DNA of 64,000 nucleotides from Streptomyces lucensis JCM 4490 (GTDB taxonomy: Bacteria > Actinomycetota > Actinomycetes > Streptomycetales > Streptomycetaceae): assembly GCF_014650035.1 (NCBI RefSeq), contig NZ_BMUE01000009.1, positions 124,001 through 188,000 on the forward strand, written 5' to 3'. The position numbers and the translations under genes are program-made. Numbering within the stretch: position 1 is the first letter of the stretch; the number at the start of each line of letters is the position of its first letter. The notes beneath the pieces are model-generated. The model did no database searches and was not told the DNA's origin. It was given only the letters and a program-made list of their open reading frames with translations. Shown here piece by piece: positions 62,991-64,000 of this stretch.

Positions 62991-64000
62991 CTACTTCCGG
63001 TTCCGGTCGGTGAATGGGCTATGGACGGTGGCGGGTAGTGCCGTCGGATCGGCGAGGGTTAGCGTGCCGTCCGCCAGGCCGGCCATCGTCAGGCTGCGGG
63101 CCTCGGCGAGAGCATCGGCCTGTGCACGCAGCAGGCGTTCTCGGTGTTCGGTCTCGGCCAGCAAAGCATCAAAGGTCACTACCTCGGCCGGGTCGAGGTC
63201 AGGGAGCTGGTAGTCCTCGATCCGACGAGCGGGGCGTACCGCGCCGGGGCTGCGGGCGGTGCCCCGGGCCGCGCCCAGCAGAGCAGCCAGGACGCGCGGG
63301 GTCAGCGGCCGGGCGGCCTCGAGCTCGACGCGGAGGATGCGTGCCGGGAAGGCGACCACCGAGAAGCCGTCATGGTCGACGTACAGACCGAGGCGAGGTG
63401 TAAGGGTGTAGACCACGTCGCCCGGCTCGGTGAGTGCCACTCGGTCATACTCGCTGGCCAGAACCAGCCGGTCGATGCGACGCACGCCGACGGGCCGCTC
63501 ACCGACGATCTCCTCAGGGCCGAGTATGGCGTGGTGACCATCAGCCTTGCCAGTGAGGTGCCGATCATCGATGCGGTGGCCGGGTAGCCGGGTTACCCTG
63601 CGTTCGGCGATCAACTTGCCGAGGGTGGTGCGCCGGGGCAGTAGCCCCACGCGACGCAGTACGCCGCCCCGGTAGGGGCCCCGCTCGTTCTCGTACGTGC
63701 GGATGTCGGCCGTCGCACGCTCCAGGCGCGCTTCGGCCTCGGCGATCAAGGCCGGGCGCTCCTTGACTTTGTCGGACCAGATCGCGGCAGCGGGCGGCGC
63801 CGGCGGAGTCAGCGGACCGCCGAAGGTTCGCTCCAGGGCAGCGACGGGAACCGCACGGCCGTAGGCCGGATCGTGGCCGCCGAGTTCCCGGAAACCCTCT
63901 GCCCGCCAGAGGAGGACGTCCTCGGCGAGTCGCGTGCGCACACCTGCCGTGAGCTGCTCGGAGCTGATGTCGGCCAGTAAGACCTTGCCCTCTGCCTCGG
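62991..64000 (-). CDS. C-terminal part of an N6-methylase/TRD-like gene, cut by the edge
   Basis: The frame continues leftward from the window's right edge to the TAG at 62991 and has at least 336 residues. RIDRLVLASEYDRVALTEPG and VYTLTPRLGLYVDHDG look like a target-recognition-type beta fold. It ends 5 bp before hsdM and must be in the same operon. Identification as a large modification enzyme is inferred; the N-terminus is not visible. Confidence 0.65.
   Translation of the reverse strand, partial: EAEGKVLLADISSEQLTAGVRTRLAEDVLLWRAEGFRELGGHDPAYGRAVPVAALERTFGGPLTPPAPPAAAIWSDKVKERPALIAEAEARLERATADIRTYENERGPYRGGVLRRVGLLPRRTTLGKLIAERRVTRLPGHRIDDRHLTGKADGHHAILGPEEIVGERPVGVRRIDRLVLASEYDRVALTEPGDVVYTLTPRLGLYVDHDGFSVVAFPARILRVELEAARPLTPRVLAALLGAARGTARSPGAVRPARRIEDYQLPDLDPAEVVTFDALLAETEHRERLLRAQADALAEARSLTMAGLADGTLTLADPTALPATVHSPFTDRNRK

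Noticed and set aside
1..64000. CRISPR arrays
   Set aside because: No regularly spaced repeats with unique spacers were seen; the repeats present are tandem and coding-type.

Overview
The window is high-GC DNA with Streptomyces codon use. The left part (1 to about 25.5 kb) is chromosomal core. It carries acs, nhaA, a marP-like protease, nth, crp, an MBL/NUDIX pair, ridA, two arsA-like ATPases, wblA, a bifunctional penicillin-binding protein, a yqeY-like gene and a metallophosphoesterase. From memory this order matches the crp-wblA neighbourhood of Streptomyces coelicolor. A tRNA-Pro(CGG) gene at 25538-25611 closes the core segment.

Everything to the right of the tRNA looks horizontally acquired. 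It reads as an integrative conjugative or mobilizable element with a large cargo, and its right end is not reached. The cargo next to the tRNA (25.8-31.5 kb) is a membrane protein, an XRE regulator plus ImmA-type peptidase pair, and a divergent, overlapping operon: TRIP13-like ATPase, a 155-residue unknown, bacterial HORMA protein, CD-NTase and S-4TM-type membrane effector. That set is a type III CBASS anti-phage system. The mobility module (31.5-40.4 kb) holds a tyrosine integrase interrupted by a frameshift and carrying an embedded LacI-type HTH, an excisionase, a repressor, a replication initiator-like protein, a DnaC-like ATPase that appears to start at CTG, an SpdB-like membrane protein, MobC and a relaxase. 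A strong palindrome lies inside the 5' part of mobC.

The 40.7-51.8 kb stretch is accessory. It has two DUF317 proteins, a frameshifted nucleotidyltransferase, a frameshifted FAD oxidase, a methyltransferase and an APH-type kinase. It then has a compact cassette that looks like an undescribed ribosomally made peptide (RiPP) system: a 55-residue peptide gene followed by a 16-bp hairpin, a JmjC/ROX-like oxygenase and an aldo/keto reductase. A 110-residue protein, a histidine-kinase-like ATPase and a large XRE-TPR regulator lie upstream. A class C beta-lactamase-fold hydrolase follows.

The right end (51.8-64 kb) is a second defence island. It contains a DUF6119/TIGR04141 protein, an SMC/SbcC-like ATPase with a small coupled partner, and a type I restriction-modification operon (hsdM-hsdS-hsdR). 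The hsd operon is preceded by a gene cut by the window edge. Three genes in the accessory part carry single frameshifts, which could be decay or sequencing error.
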